From Solobacterium sp. (GTDB taxonomy: Bacteria > Bacillota_I > Bacilli_A > Erysipelotrichales > Erysipelotrichaceae): a stretch of 43,063 nt of DNA. Position 1 is the stretch's first letter. Each line of letters starts with the position of its first letter. Of this stretch, positions 26,106-34,642 are shown piece after piece. The stretch lies in the NCBI GenBank assembly GCA_017430925.1, contig JAFRMA010000084.1, forward strand, positions 1 through 43,063. The letters are read 5' to 3'. The notes under the pieces were generated by a model. That model saw only the letters and a program-made list of their open reading frames with translations, was not told where the DNA came from and searched no databases. Position numbers and translations under genes: made by a program.

Positions 26106-26738
26106 TCATTTTAATCCGAATGCTTTTTCAACCATACCCAGGGTTTGTTCAATACTTCGGTTCTCATCCCGGATAATCACATGAAATCCTGAGTGTAAAT
26201 AGTTGTCATAGTTTTCCTGTGAATTGATCAACATAAGTCCTTTACGATAATTCTCCATTGCCTTCTCCGGATCAGGTTCATCCATGATCAACCGATATAA
26301 GAACTGTTTATCCCGATCTGGTCTTTCAAAAAAACGTCTTACGGATATTTGAGGATCTGCCAGCATGACCAGCACATGATCTGACGGAGTTATTGTTTTC
26401 AACGTATCAATTGAGATATTTGTATCTACAAACACCGGCTGATCCTGTTCTTTTAGCTCGTCAAGAATCTTGAGTTCCAGTATCTCACATTCTTTTGACA
26501 CACCGTCTATCCATGCCTTGTATTCTTCAGGACTTCTCCTGATAAAGTCATGCCAGTCCACTAAATCCCGTGTGTAGGTCAGGCAGGGAAACTCTGTTTT
26601 ATCCAGTTCCGGTAATAACCGGTCATGATAGTTTTCTTCGCAGAGAATACCGTTGTATTTCTCCGCAAGCAGTTTTACCATAGTTGATTTCCCAGCGTAT
26701 GCAGTTCCGGTGATAAAAAACATATGATCAAATCTCAT
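26106..26738 (-). CDS. AAA/P-loop nucleotide kinase-like protein
   Basis: A 210-residue P-loop protein with Walker A GTAYAGKST (11-19) right after the first strand, an acceptor-like segment ENYHDRLLPELD, and the central strand PVFVDTNISI followed by VLVMLADPQIS. It resembles shikimate/adenylate kinase-like 'AAA family ATPase' proteins that phosphorylate small molecules; the acceptor is not known. GGGAGG precedes the ATG. It is 35 bases downstream of the pyrophosphatase gene. Confidence 0.8.
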   Translation of the reverse strand: MRFDHMFFITGTAYAGKSTMVKLLAEKYNGILCEENYHDRLLPELDKTEFPCLTYTRDLVDWHDFIRRSPEEYKAWIDGVSKECEILELKILDELKEQDQPVFVDTNISIDTLKTITPSDHVLVMLADPQISVRRFFERPDRDKQFLYRLIMDEPDPEKAMENYRKGLMLINSQENYDNYLHSGFHVIIRDENRSIEQTLGMVEKAFGLK

Positions 26739-26773
26739 GGTTTCCTCCCACGGTCATCATTTTCCTGTTTCGT

Positions 26774-27901
26774 TTATTCGTGTGGATGCGCAGCCAGATA
26801 ATCCGTCAACCCCGGCACAAATTTGGTCTTTCTTCCCAGCCCGGTTCTAAACACAAATGATGTGCCGTCATATTCATCATAGTTGGGGAATGCGGCTTCA
26901 ATCATCTCTTTGGAAAGATCGTTGCCTGGTATGATACGGTCGATTTTCTCTCCGTTTTCCCGGATTCCTACAGATGCGTACATCAGATCAACATCATGTT
27001 TACCGATGCAGTCAGGTAACACTTCCTTCATGCGCTCTGCCAGCTCCTGTGCAGTTTCTTCGTCAATCGCATTTACCAGACCGATTCCGAATTTCACTCC
27101 GGAAGCCTCATATTCCTTGTAATCCGAAAACAGGATTTCTTCACTGCTCATCCCTTCATATGATAGTTTCTCGGCATGAATCGCTTTGTACAAGGCATCA
27201 ATATCTTTAACACCCGCAATCTCCGCCAGTGCCGGAACAGCCTTCTGATCAGCTTCGGTGACTGTGGAACCGGTTAATCCATCCGTATCCGAAAGTACCG
27301 CCCCGAGTAAGAGATATGCGGTTGTCTTATCGAGTTCAAATCCGTAATTCAGATAGTCTAACCAGACGATCGTAGCCGTAGCCCCAATCGGTTTGGCTTC
27401 ATAAACCACCTGATGTCCTGTAGTAATACTGCCTACGCCATGGTGATCAAGTACGCCAACTATATGGGCATCCGCAAGTCCGTCAACAGCCTGGGCATAC
27501 TCACTGTGATCGACCAGGAAGATACTTTGTCCTGAAGCGTCTTCCAGAACCGGCGGAACATCTACTCCCGCCTCACGCAGAATATAAGAGGTTTCCTTGT
27601 TGATTTCTTCCGTAATGACTGCTTCTGCGTTATATCCAAGCAAAGTCAGAAATTTCGCGTAGGCAACAGCGCTGCATACCGTGTCCGAGTCCGGGCTGCG
27701 GTGTCCGATCACGTACACCGGTCCATCTCCAACGCTGAGTTTGGCCATACTGCTGCGGTTCAGCACGTATAACTGTTCACGTTCCTGAAGAGCCTGATTC
27801 CTGCCGGATGTTTTACCCGCAAAGAAGCCTCCTATACCAAGGCATACAGCCAGCAGACCTGCCAGAACTATCTTTACATTGTTTGATTCATGTTTATCCA
27901 T
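26774..27901 (-). CDS. Membrane-anchored family II (DHH) manganese-dependent inorganic pyrophosphatase
   Basis: A 375-residue DHH-superfamily hydrolase. The metal ligands are visible: GHRSPDSD (66-73), VDHS (130-133), DHH (152-154) and SDTDG (204-208). The C-terminal DHHA2 lobe ends with GRKTKFVPGL (356-365), matching the SRKKQVVP active-site loop with Ser changed to Gly. It would split PPi to two phosphates. Unlike soluble PpaC proteins (about 310 residues), it has an N-terminal TM or signal anchor (about 11-28) and a 30-residue linker. Topology is uncertain because charges flank both sides of the TM. AGAGGT precedes the ATG. Confidence 0.9.
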   Translation of the reverse strand: MDKHESNNVKIVLAGLLAVCLGIGGFFAGKTSGRNQALQEREQLYVLNRSSMAKLSVGDGPVYVIGHRSPDSDTVCSAVAYAKFLTLLGYNAEAVITEEINKETSYILREAGVDVPPVLEDASGQSIFLVDHSEYAQAVDGLADAHIVGVLDHHGVGSITTGHQVVYEAKPIGATATIVWLDYLNYGFELDKTTAYLLLGAVLSDTDGLTGSTVTEADQKAVPALAEIAGVKDIDALYKAIHAEKLSYEGMSSEEILFSDYKEYEASGVKFGIGLVNAIDEETAQELAERMKEVLPDCIGKHDVDLMYASVGIRENGEKIDRIIPGNDLSKEMIEAAFPNYDEYDGTSFVFRTGLGRKTKFVPGLTDYLAAHPHE

Positions 27902-27928
27902 ATTCGTTACCTCTTTTAAAGATATCCT

Positions 27929-28444
27929 TTATACTAGTCTTTCTTTAATCAGAAGTTCAAGAACCAGAGCTTCTCTTTCAAACATCAATTGATTATATGG
28001 ACTATCTTTTACACTGCGGTTCTTCTTAATCGCAGTTTCAAGATCCACGTACTCCAGAGTATACGCTTCCTGTGATTCGTAGATATCCAGATCCTGCGTC
28101 ACAGGCATATCTTCCACATCACACAGATAGTAGTAATTATCCTGCACAAAGCACTCTGTATCATCATTATCGCTTTTTTGAATACGATGTACATATCCGT
28201 ACTCCTTTATCGTTTCCGGACGTACCACAAGACCGGCTTCTTCCCGGGTTTCCCGGATCATGGCTTCTACAGGATTCTCTCCGTTTTCTATCCCGCCGCC
28301 GGGGAATTTGTAATAGTCATACTTCAGACTATGAACCATTGCGACTTTGCCATCACGGAGAATAATACTTCTTGCGGAATTTCGCACAAAAGAATGTGTA
28401 CACTGCGCATAGTCCTTTTTATCCATTACAAACAACAATCTCAT
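27929..28444 (-). CDS. Nudix hydrolase
   Basis: A 171-residue Nudix enzyme. The Nudix box GGGIENGENPVEAMIRET, continued by REEAGLV, covers about residues 49-72, with all conserved Gly, Glu and Arg residues. The preceding strand HSFVRNSARSIILRDGKVAMV is typical. The substrate (NDP-sugar, oxidised nucleotide or other) cannot be assigned. GAGG lies before ATG 28444. It starts nine bases after the stop of the GNAT gene, so the two are probably one transcript. Confidence 0.93.
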   Translation of the reverse strand: MRLLFVMDKKDYAQCTHSFVRNSARSIILRDGKVAMVHSLKYDYYKFPGGGIENGENPVEAMIRETREEAGLVVRPETIKEYGYVHRIQKSDNDDTECFVQDNYYYLCDVEDMPVTQDLDIYESQEAYTLEYVDLETAIKKNRSVKDSPYNQLMFEREALVLELLIKERLV

Positions 28445-28453
28445 TGTACAGCC

Positions 28454-28975
28454 TCACAAATCGATCCAATATCTCTCCAGATACAGATCAGCACCGGATT
28501 CATAAACCGTGGACTCATATACACCACCGTTATTCAGAATCGTTCCTTTACTGCCTTCATTTCCCTGAATACAAGTGATCAGGACTTTATTCATCCCCAG
28601 TTTTTTACACTCAGGCAAAGCCATACCGAGCATCTGTGTCGCATATCCTTTACGACGTTCGCCCGGCGCGACAGAATACCCGATATGACCCCCGAATTTC
28701 TCCAGATAATCGTTAAAACAATGCCGGATCTGAAGCATTCCGACGATCTTCTGATCTTCTTCCCGGACAAAGATATACTGTGTCGCAGGTACAAGTCCTT
28801 CCGGAACAGTTCCGGGATTCTTCATCTTACCGGAGTATTCAATCCACTCCCGGGGATCTTCTATTCTCCTCAGAGCACCGGTACCGTCCATGGAACTGCC
28901 ACTGTCAATAAACTCTTTTCTGTATGCCTGAATCTGCTGTACGTATTCCATTGTTGGTTCTATCAGTTTCATCAT
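28454..28975 (-). CDS. GNAT family N-acetyltransferase
   Basis: A 173-residue acetyltransferase. The acetyl-CoA loop is APGERRKGYATQMLGMAL (about residues 107-124), preceded by HIGYSV; the end has GSKGTILNNGGVYESTV, a signature of a large Firmicute GNAT group of unknown acceptor. AGGAG lies five bases before two adjacent ATGs (28975 and 28972). It is followed closely by the Nudix gene. Confidence 0.93.
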   Translation of the reverse strand: MMKLIEPTMEYVQQIQAYRKEFIDSGSSMDGTGALRRIEDPREWIEYSGKMKNPGTVPEGLVPATQYIFVREEDQKIVGMLQIRHCFNDYLEKFGGHIGYSVAPGERRKGYATQMLGMALPECKKLGMNKVLITCIQGNEGSKGTILNNGGVYESTVYESGADLYLERYWIDL

Positions 28976-29004
28976 ATATACTCCTGCGGAGGAGATCCTA
29001 TCCT

Positions 29005-29655
29005 CTATTTTGTCACGAATGTTTCTATTTCCTGCTGCAGCAGCCGGAACACCTTGGCAACCAGATATCCGTCCGCGATGGCGTGGTTCAGCCGCACACT
29101 GACCGGCATGACAAGTCTTCCGTTTTCTTCACGGTATCTGCCCCAGTTGATGATCGGTGCAAAAAACAGATTTCCATCCGGAAGTTCTATATTCAGTGAA
29201 TCATAGGAAAGCCAGGAGATATACGATGCATCAAACCAGTTGGGATGATTCTCCATATCCAATCCGTATTCTCGTGTTTTCTTCGCTTCTTCAGCATCCT
29301 TCAAAGCACCGGCATAGAACTTGTCATAGTCCTCGCAATACTCTGTATACACAGGTGTACATGTTTCCGTATCTTCATGAAACACATACTGTGTGGGATG
29401 TATCACATCGTAACAGATTAGTTCATCTGTCTGCCACAGATACCCCATCTTGTAGTCGTCGCGTGAATTCATTACCTTTGACAGAATATAGAGAAAGTTA
29501 ATGTAAAACTTCGTTCCTTTCTCCCTGGAATATATCACCAGATCTGTCACATCAATTCTTGCGGTCATGGATGTGGAACACTTACAATCTTCCGAGAAAT
29601 GACGGAATACCCCTTTACGATAATATGTTTCCTTGTCAACAACCTTGTAATTCAT
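29005..29655 (-). CDS. Chloramphenicol acetyltransferase-like protein (type A CAT fold)
   Basis: A 216-residue protein with the CAT family layout: MNYKVVDKETYYRKGVFRHF at the start, SMTARIDVTDL, YISWLSYDSLNIE and the C-terminal catalytic region RLNHAIADGYLVAKVF. The family motif HHxxxDG reads NHAIADG, keeping the catalytic second His and the DG. Family members acetylate chloramphenicol or, in many chromosomal cases, an unknown alcohol; resistance should not be assumed. ATG 29655 fits the family N-terminus and length (CATs are about 215-220); the frame is open to 29709. GAGGA lies about 11 bases before it. Confidence 0.88.
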   Translation of the reverse strand: MNYKVVDKETYYRKGVFRHFSEDCKCSTSMTARIDVTDLVIYSREKGTKFYINFLYILSKVMNSRDDYKMGYLWQTDELICYDVIHPTQYVFHEDTETCTPVYTEYCEDYDKFYAGALKDAEEAKKTREYGLDMENHPNWFDASYISWLSYDSLNIELPDGNLFFAPIINWGRYREENGRLVMPVSVRLNHAIADGYLVAKVFRLLQQEIETFVTK

Positions 29656-29683
29656 CTTACTCTTATCCTCTATACAACCATGA

Positions 29684-30079
29684 TCAGTCATCGTAATCAA
29701 TACGTTCAACCTTAAAGATCACCGGTCTCGTACCATCGGAGCAGCAACAGATCATCGTATTCTCTTCTTTCATCCATCCATTCATAATGGATCCTCCCTG
29801 AAGACCGGTATAAATATATCTGCTTATGGCGTCCCACGCTTCGGAACAATGAGGCATCTTCGGTCCGCCTGCAACGGTATCCGGATCAGCATCCGTCTTG
29901 ATCAACGAATCCAAACCGCCATGCCAGAAGTGATTCTTTTCTTCATCACGATAGAATTCATACACATCCCCGACATGATAAACCGGACAAATACCCGCAT
30001 CCGGATCTTTACAATACTGTTTCTGCAATTCCGGATAAAGCTTCTTATCAATGACTGTAACTCTTACTTTGTGTTTCAT
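29684..30079 (-). CDS. TIGR04076 family protein
   Basis: A 131-residue protein starting MKHKVRVTVIDKKLYPELQ, with CPVYHVGDVYEF in the middle and a Cys pair MICCCSDGTRPVIFKVERI near the end. This matches TIGR04076, small proteins often encoded in anaerobe genomes and of unknown function. ATG 30079 is preferred over 30097 because GGAG-AAGGAA lies directly before it, whereas the upstream ATG lacks a ribosome site. The CAT-like gene follows 28 bases downstream. Confidence 0.85.
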   Translation of the reverse strand: MKHKVRVTVIDKKLYPELQKQYCKDPDAGICPVYHVGDVYEFYRDEEKNHFWHGGLDSLIKTDADPDTVAGGPKMPHCSEAWDAISRYIYTGLQGGSIMNGWMKEENTMICCCSDGTRPVIFKVERIDYDD

Positions 30080-30131
30080 TTCCTTCTCCATCTCCATGTT
30101 AAGATACTACTGTTTATCTGTATCATTCCGG

Positions 30132-30239
30132 TTATTCACGATTCATATAAATGCAATTCCCGTTATAATTCAGAAATAGTTCTTTTGCGCATTCCACACC
30201 GTTTTCCTCACCTTGTCTGTCACCAGAATAAGCAGTAAT
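30132..30239 (-). pseudogene. Protein-coding-like fragment directly after the ACT gene
   Basis: In the same frame as the upstream ACT-domain gene, immediately after its TAG stop, 35 more codons run to TAA and read like real protein (ITAYSGDRQGEENG, then ELFLNYNGNCIYMNRE at the end). There is no own start codon or ribosome site. I take it as the C-terminal remnant of a deleted gene; stop read-through of the ACT gene is a less likely alternative. The source family is not recognised. Confidence 0.45.
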
Positions 30240-30605
30240 CTATACTATCCGATATCCTGCCTGTTCAAGAACTTCCGATGCTCTGTGATAATCTCCTGCT
30301 TTCACCAGGATATAGTCAGTATTATAGGTAGATACCGCAAAGATTCCGATCTTGTTCTCTGCCAGTATCCCGGATAACTTTGACAAGATACCGATCAGAG
30401 AGAAATCGAGTATACCCCGGATCCGGAATCCCTTCCAGCCATCCTCCCGTTCAGTTGTGTCTGATGGTGTATCTTCTGTCCTGCACACGAGGGAAATCTC
30501 TTCATCTGTTTTCCCGATAAAGTAAAACTCTTTTTCAAGATCAAGCGAGGAAATCTCCGGCACTTTACATACAGTCAGATTATAAGGCAGTTTTTCAAGT
30601 TCCAT
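30240..30605 (-). CDS. ACT domain-containing protein
   Basis: A 121-residue small-molecule-binding protein. The C-terminal half (about 60-121) is an ACT domain: GILDFSLIGILSKLSGILAENKIGIFAVSTYNTDYILVKAGD-type sequence, the CASTOR/GATS-like variant with the final strand AGYRIV. The N-terminal half forms a second related lobe. Proteins of this group bind amino acids, role unknown in bacteria. GGAGGT precedes the ATG. A gene fragment follows in the same frame. Confidence 0.88.
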   Translation of the reverse strand: MELEKLPYNLTVCKVPEISSLDLEKEFYFIGKTDEEISLVCRTEDTPSDTTEREDGWKGFRIRGILDFSLIGILSKLSGILAENKIGIFAVSTYNTDYILVKAGDYHRASEVLEQAGYRIV

Positions 30606-30626
30606 GATGACCTCCGCAAAACATGT

Positions 30627-30830
30627 TTATCCGTTTGTTTTTACTCCTTTCAGATGTCTGATCTGCCACAGACGTTCTGTTATTACCATATCCATATGAT
30701 CAGGGTATAACATATTGATTACCTTTACCGCATAATCCGAAGCGACCATCGCATGTTCTCTCATATGAGCAGCAGCCACCGCATGACCCGCAACCCTCAA
30801 CGCTGAACCGCAATAGCATCTTTGTTTTGG
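30627..30830 (-). pseudogene. C-terminal remnant of a putative immunity protein
   Basis: A 67-codon open stretch without start codon encodes ALRVAGHAVAAAHMREHAM, then VASDYAVKVINMLYP and ends RLWQIRHLKGVKTNG. The A-x-R-x-AGHAVA-x-AH-x-x-x-HA-x-x-A-x-YA pattern is the C-terminal repeat of a family annotated 'putative immunity protein' in polymorphic toxin systems. An in-frame TGA stands just upstream and the N-terminal two thirds are missing, so the gene is decayed. It explains the otherwise empty 265-base gap here. Confidence 0.6.
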
Positions 30831-30870
30831 TCACACCCAAGTCTCCTGGTATTATACGATAAAATCATTC

Positions 30871-31359
30871 TTACTTGGGAGTTTCCACGTCTTTGCCTAT
30901 ATAAAGATACCTCAGATGATATCCTCGCGAAGGATTCTTAATATCCGAGTACGCGATACTTACTCCGTAAGCTTCCGATACATCCAGAGCCTTATCACCG
31001 ATACCGTAAACATAGTGATAGTGGGGATGGGCATCCTCGATCAGTCTTGGCTTTCTGTCCCTGACCCACTCCGCATCCTGCATGAAGTAAGCTCTTTCCT
31101 CTATGCGTTTAATCGTACTCCCTGCCGGCATTTCCTTGACGGTTTTCTTCTTTCCTTTACCTTTGATCTTGTAATCAGACCATACGCCGTCCTTCAGTGT
31201 ACCGATATAGGTTTCCTTCACTGACTGATCCTGTAAAACCGTAAACCAGTATGTATCGTTCTTTCCGCCGATGCTCCAGTCTATTTCATCACGAAACGCC
31301 TGGTAGAATTCAAAACCTTCTTCTTTTTTCACAAGTTCTATAAACCGGTAGTTCTTCAT
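30871..31359 (-). CDS. Hypothetical protein, 162 residues
   Basis: A soluble protein rich in aromatic and charged residues: FIELVKKEEGFEFYQAFRDEIDW at the start, a Lys-rich turn KIKGKGKKKTVKE in the middle, and HPHYHYVYGIGDKALD followed by YLYIGKDVETPK at the end. No motif identifies a catalytic family. It sits in a cluster with immunity-type genes, so an immunity role is a possibility, but only by context. GGGAGG precedes the ATG. Confidence 0.7.
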   Translation of the reverse strand: MKNYRFIELVKKEEGFEFYQAFRDEIDWSIGGKNDTYWFTVLQDQSVKETYIGTLKDGVWSDYKIKGKGKKKTVKEMPAGSTIKRIEERAYFMQDAEWVRDRKPRLIEDAHPHYHYVYGIGDKALDVSEAYGVSIAYSDIKNPSRGYHLRYLYIGKDVETPK

Positions 31360-31421
31360 TCCCTGTTCCTCCCTTGATTACAGTTCCGGTATCCAAGCGG
31401 AACCGGCAGCACTTAATTCGA

Positions 31422-31616
31422 TTACTTTTCTGATGATGTCTTTCTGTAAAACAGACAACTTAAAACACCGATTACTGAGTTAAGAAATACGAGTAAAACA
31501 ATGAGCAGTCCCAGATCATCACCAATCTGTACGGTTGCGTCTATGATTCTGACAACAAACCTGGATACGATCAGCATTACAACAATTGCCGCAACAATAT
31601 ACCCAAACTTTTTCAT
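31422..31616 (-). CDS. Small membrane protein, 64 residues
   Basis: Two hydrophobic segments (about 6-24 and 34-55) separated by DATVQIGDDLG, with a basic end (YRKTSSEK). No family is recognised. The ribosome site is weak (GCAGAG directly before ATG). It is the middle gene between the 162-residue hypothetical protein and the small lipoprotein, all co-directional with short gaps, so the three may form one transcript. Confidence 0.6.
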   Translation of the reverse strand: MKKFGYIVAAIVVMLIVSRFVVRIIDATVQIGDDLGLLIVLLVFLNSVIGVLSCLFYRKTSSEK

Positions 31617-31643
31617 CTCTGCGTTGTCTTAGCCCGTGAATAA

Positions 31644-32063
31644 TCAGTCATAACTATTCTCATAGATATCGAAGAATTTAGAGATAAAACGCGCCTGTTC
31701 CTGAGCTTCCGGAGAACCGGTTGTTATCTGAGTCCCATACTTCTTATATGCTTGATAATTATCCTTTGAAACGGGGTTTAGTTGATGTTCGTCCACAATC
31801 AGTTTCAGTCCTTCAGAATAGTTCTCCAGCAAAGCCTCATAAGCTTGATCCGGATCCTTAAATACCGCATAACCATCCTTTGTCGCACCGATTTCAAATC
31901 GTTCGTCACGCTCGTAAAAATCTGCAGTGTCTACATTACCCTTGATGTTTCCCTGTCCTGCGATATACTCCTGCTCATACGGATGTCGTATTTTGCCATT
32001 TGCACAAGCTGACAGAGAACAGGCAAAAACCAGGCAAATGATGGAGACGATAGTTCTTTTCAT
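31644..32063 (-). CDS. Small predicted lipoprotein
   Basis: A 139-residue protein with a lipoprotein signal (MKRTIVSIICLVFACSLSAC, lipobox LSAC with Cys20), so it is expected on the outer face of the membrane. The mature part is short and acidic, with FKDPDQAYEALLENYSEGLK and a terminal ISKFFDIYENSYD. I do not recognise the family. GGAGGT precedes the ATG by nine bases. It is encoded 29 bases downstream of the SUFU-domain gene. Confidence 0.8.
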   Translation of the reverse strand: MKRTIVSIICLVFACSLSACANGKIRHPYEQEYIAGQGNIKGNVDTADFYERDERFEIGATKDGYAVFKDPDQAYEALLENYSEGLKLIVDEHQLNPVSKDNYQAYKKYGTQITTGSPEAQEQARFISKFFDIYENSYD

Positions 32064-32092
32064 TACTGAAACACCTCCGCAGATAAAGCATT

Positions 32093-32770
32093 CTAAACGA
32101 TAGACTGCCTGTGATAATCCGTGATATCCGAACCAAGTTTCTCATAGATATCCATTACAGAACCGACACTGGATAACGTCTTTAATTCCGCGTCTGTCAT
32201 TCCGATAAGCTCCAGGAACTCTACTCTTCCGTTCGGTGTATCAATTGTCTCCACAGCAGGATCTTTCACGGTAATAAACCCTGTCAGATTTGACTTCTGT
32301 TTTGCGTCAATTCCTTCTTTCTGACCGGTATAAATATATTCAAACGGCCGGAAGATTTCTCCCTTGGTAAATGTCAGTCTGGCAATCATCTGTAAGATAC
32401 CGCAGATATTTCTGAACTCAGCTTTTTCATCTTCATATTCATCTTTTTTGAGTTTCAATGTCAGTTCATATCCGTAACCGCTGATCTCCGGTGTATCAGT
32501 CTCTTTCTCATAGATTTCTGTAAGACCGAACGTAACAAAGTGCCAGTAGCTTCCTCCGTCATAGATACTGATTCCGTCCAGAGGATCATTTCCGCCAAGG
32601 ATCCATTTGATTATGGTTCCATAATGTTTAGGATGTTCCTGCCCGGGATACACTCTTAAGAATTCCTGTTCAATTGCCTGCCAGCCGATTGCCTCAACTT
32701 CTTTTTCTTCCAGTTTGTCCACCACCGGTTCTTCCTTCTTCTCTTTCTTGAACATATCAAACAATCCCAT
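32093..32770 (-). CDS. Suppressor of fused (SUFU) domain protein
   Basis: A 225-residue cytoplasmic protein. After a Lys/Glu-rich start (residues 1-25), the SUFU domain is recognisable by GGNDPLDGISIYDGGSYWHFV followed by FGLTEIYEKETDTPEISGYGYELT, and later GEIFRPFEYIYTG and EFLELIGMTDAEL. Bacterial SUFU proteins are one of the large immunity-protein superfamilies of polymorphic toxin systems. No toxin is adjacent. GGAGGT precedes the ATG. It lies between the lipoprotein gene and the terminator of the carboxypeptidase gene. Confidence 0.93.
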   Translation of the reverse strand: MGLFDMFKKEKKEEPVVDKLEEKEVEAIGWQAIEQEFLRVYPGQEHPKHYGTIIKWILGGNDPLDGISIYDGGSYWHFVTFGLTEIYEKETDTPEISGYGYELTLKLKKDEYEDEKAEFRNICGILQMIARLTFTKGEIFRPFEYIYTGQKEGIDAKQKSNLTGFITVKDPAVETIDTPNGRVEFLELIGMTDAELKTLSSVGSVMDIYEKLGSDITDYHRQSIV

Positions 32771-32804
32771 GGTTTACCTCCAAAATCATTGTATATCAGG
32801 TTTT

Positions 32805-32836
32805 CAAAAAGAAGTCTGCCGGGAACCGGCAAGACT
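32805..32836 (-). terminator. Terminator of the M14 carboxypeptidase gene
   Basis: On the minus strand AGTCTTGCCGG and CCCGGCAGACT pair over most of their length around a short loop, followed by TCTTTTTG. It lies 46 bases after the peptidase stop and separates it from the SUFU gene. Confidence 0.75.
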
Positions 32837-32881
32837 CCTTATCACTGTCATTTACAGAATTATTGATCCATGTACACCTGT

Positions 32882-34567
32882 TTACCCGAGAGTGATGCAT
32901 TCCTGTACTTTACCGGCACGCGGACAGGAACAGGTAATGGTTACGGTATCTCCCGGCTTGCCTTCCACGACCCAGCTGAGTTTCTTCTCTGTAGGCGCGT
33001 GGTTAACAGTGATGGAACCGAGACCGTATCCATAACTGCCCTTGGACCAGTATCCGTTAAGATGACCGATCTTCTGTTTAGCTTTGCCTTCCGTAACTTC
33101 TGCGCCTTCAAGTACAGCTGTAATCTCCTGTGCTCTGCCGGTTGCGACTGCTTCTTTTGTCACATACGTCGGCAGGTATGAAGCGTTTGCCAGAGTGGTT
33201 TCAATACGGTAGTGGGTATTCCCTACGGCAGTAACTCTGGTATTCTTCAGGTACAGATGAGGTAATGTATTCATTTCCCTGAGCAGGAATCTGGTGTGCT
33301 TTTCAACTTCCTGCTGAATAAACTTTGACGGCGCATTCTGGATCACATGTTTATAGTCAAAACCACCGATCTCCACTTCTCCCAGCTGGGGATGGTCAAA
33401 TTTTGTCCATGTCCTGAAGCCTGTACCGTCATTCTGTTCATCGATCCATTTCAGACGCAGACGCAGCTGGTTCACGGCTTCTTCTTCGGTTAGTTCACGA
33501 GCTGGAACAATGTAGTCAAAGCCTGCTCTCTTATCCAGATCCCAGCATTCACAGGTAAAGTTGATCAGTCCCATCGCGAAATAGCTGAAGTCATCCATCA
33601 GACCGAGAATTTCTTCCGGAGTATTACCGATATATTCATCACGTACATTCCAGCAGGGATACCCGCTTTCTTCCGTAGCCATCTTCCCGATTTCCTTGTA
33701 GATCTTCATATCTTCACGGTTGGAATCCTTCCCGGATTTATATCCCGGAGGATACAGGTACTGTCCGCCCATCGTGTGGAAGTGCAGGATCGTGCATAGA
33801 TTCTTATGTTTATCCATGAACTCTGCCAGGGCGGCTGATTCAGGATTACTCAGGGCATAGGATCCCGCACCGTGCTGCCTGTGCTCCGGAGCCCAGCTGA
33901 TCGGGAAATTCCGGTTCAAGTCATTGCCGAAAGCTGTCGGAGCTGTATTAATTTCTTCTTCCGGATCCTTGTCGACAATCATGCCTTCGGAATAGACATC
34001 GTAGAAGTCTCCTTCAACCTCATCCGGGCGTCTCTTGATCATGATCCGGGGATCTTCCGGATCAATCTTTAACGCGCCTTCCGGTCTCTTTATACGCATC
34101 TGGCGGATCACTCCGTCACCGTCAAGATCCTGCGGATGCAGGCCGGGCATCTGTTCTTCAAAAGGATACATACGCGGAACACTGCGGATCATTCCGGGAT
34201 GATTCAGGTAGTACTCTGAGCCATCGGGAGAGATCCTCGGCACGCAGTAGATCGTATACTTCTTCAGAAGAGAACGAACAGGTTCTTCCTCACAGTTATT
34301 AAAAATCGTATCCAGGAAAAACATTGCGCAGCAATTACCGGTAACTTCTCCGGCGTGAATGTTGGCAGTTACCGCAAATCCCGGCTTATCTTCAAATGTT
34401 CCGGTCTCAGGATCCGTGATTTCAATCAGCCAGATTTCCCTGTTTTCCGGAGTTGTACCAAGAGTGGTAAGCCGGCAGAGATCCGGATAGTTGTGTTTGT
34501 ACTGCCTCAGTGCAGAAGTGATCTCATCATATGTAAAGTAATGATCATAAACATATTGTGTCTTCAT
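32882..34567 (-). CDS. M14 family zinc carboxypeptidase
   Basis: A 561-residue metallopeptidase without signal peptide. Zinc ligands HxxE are seen as NIHAGE (H71, E74), with the third ligand in LHFHTMGG. The DLNRNFP stretch carries the substrate-binding Asn-Arg pair, and NFTCECWDLD holds a probable catalytic Glu. A C-terminal beta domain (from about residue 430) follows the catalytic domain. It would trim C-terminal residues from peptides; specificity is unknown. AAGGAG precedes the ATG. It is flanked by terminators on both sides, so it is a separate transcript. Confidence 0.95.
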   Translation of the reverse strand: MKTQYVYDHYFTYDEITSALRQYKHNYPDLCRLTTLGTTPENREIWLIEITDPETGTFEDKPGFAVTANIHAGEVTGNCCAMFFLDTIFNNCEEEPVRSLLKKYTIYCVPRISPDGSEYYLNHPGMIRSVPRMYPFEEQMPGLHPQDLDGDGVIRQMRIKRPEGALKIDPEDPRIMIKRRPDEVEGDFYDVYSEGMIVDKDPEEEINTAPTAFGNDLNRNFPISWAPEHRQHGAGSYALSNPESAALAEFMDKHKNLCTILHFHTMGGQYLYPPGYKSGKDSNREDMKIYKEIGKMATEESGYPCWNVRDEYIGNTPEEILGLMDDFSYFAMGLINFTCECWDLDKRAGFDYIVPARELTEEEAVNQLRLRLKWIDEQNDGTGFRTWTKFDHPQLGEVEIGGFDYKHVIQNAPSKFIQQEVEKHTRFLLREMNTLPHLYLKNTRVTAVGNTHYRIETTLANASYLPTYVTKEAVATGRAQEITAVLEGAEVTEGKAKQKIGHLNGYWSKGSYGYGLGSITVNHAPTEKKLSWVVEGKPGDTVTITCSCPRAGKVQECITLG

Positions 34568-34642
34568 AAACCGCTCCTTGAACTATTAACTCTAATGATA
34601 ACGAAAGATGCAGGAAATGTACATTTATCAGAATCACATAAG

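Noticed and set aside
28178..29206. 342-residue plus-strand frame
   Set aside because: Antisense to Nudix, GNAT and CAT-like genes that all have motifs and ribosome sites.
29005..29709. Calling the CAT-like gene a chloramphenicol resistance gene
   Set aside because: The fold fits but the HHxxxDG motif reads NHAIADG and chromosomal CAT-like proteins often have other substrates; resistance is not shown.
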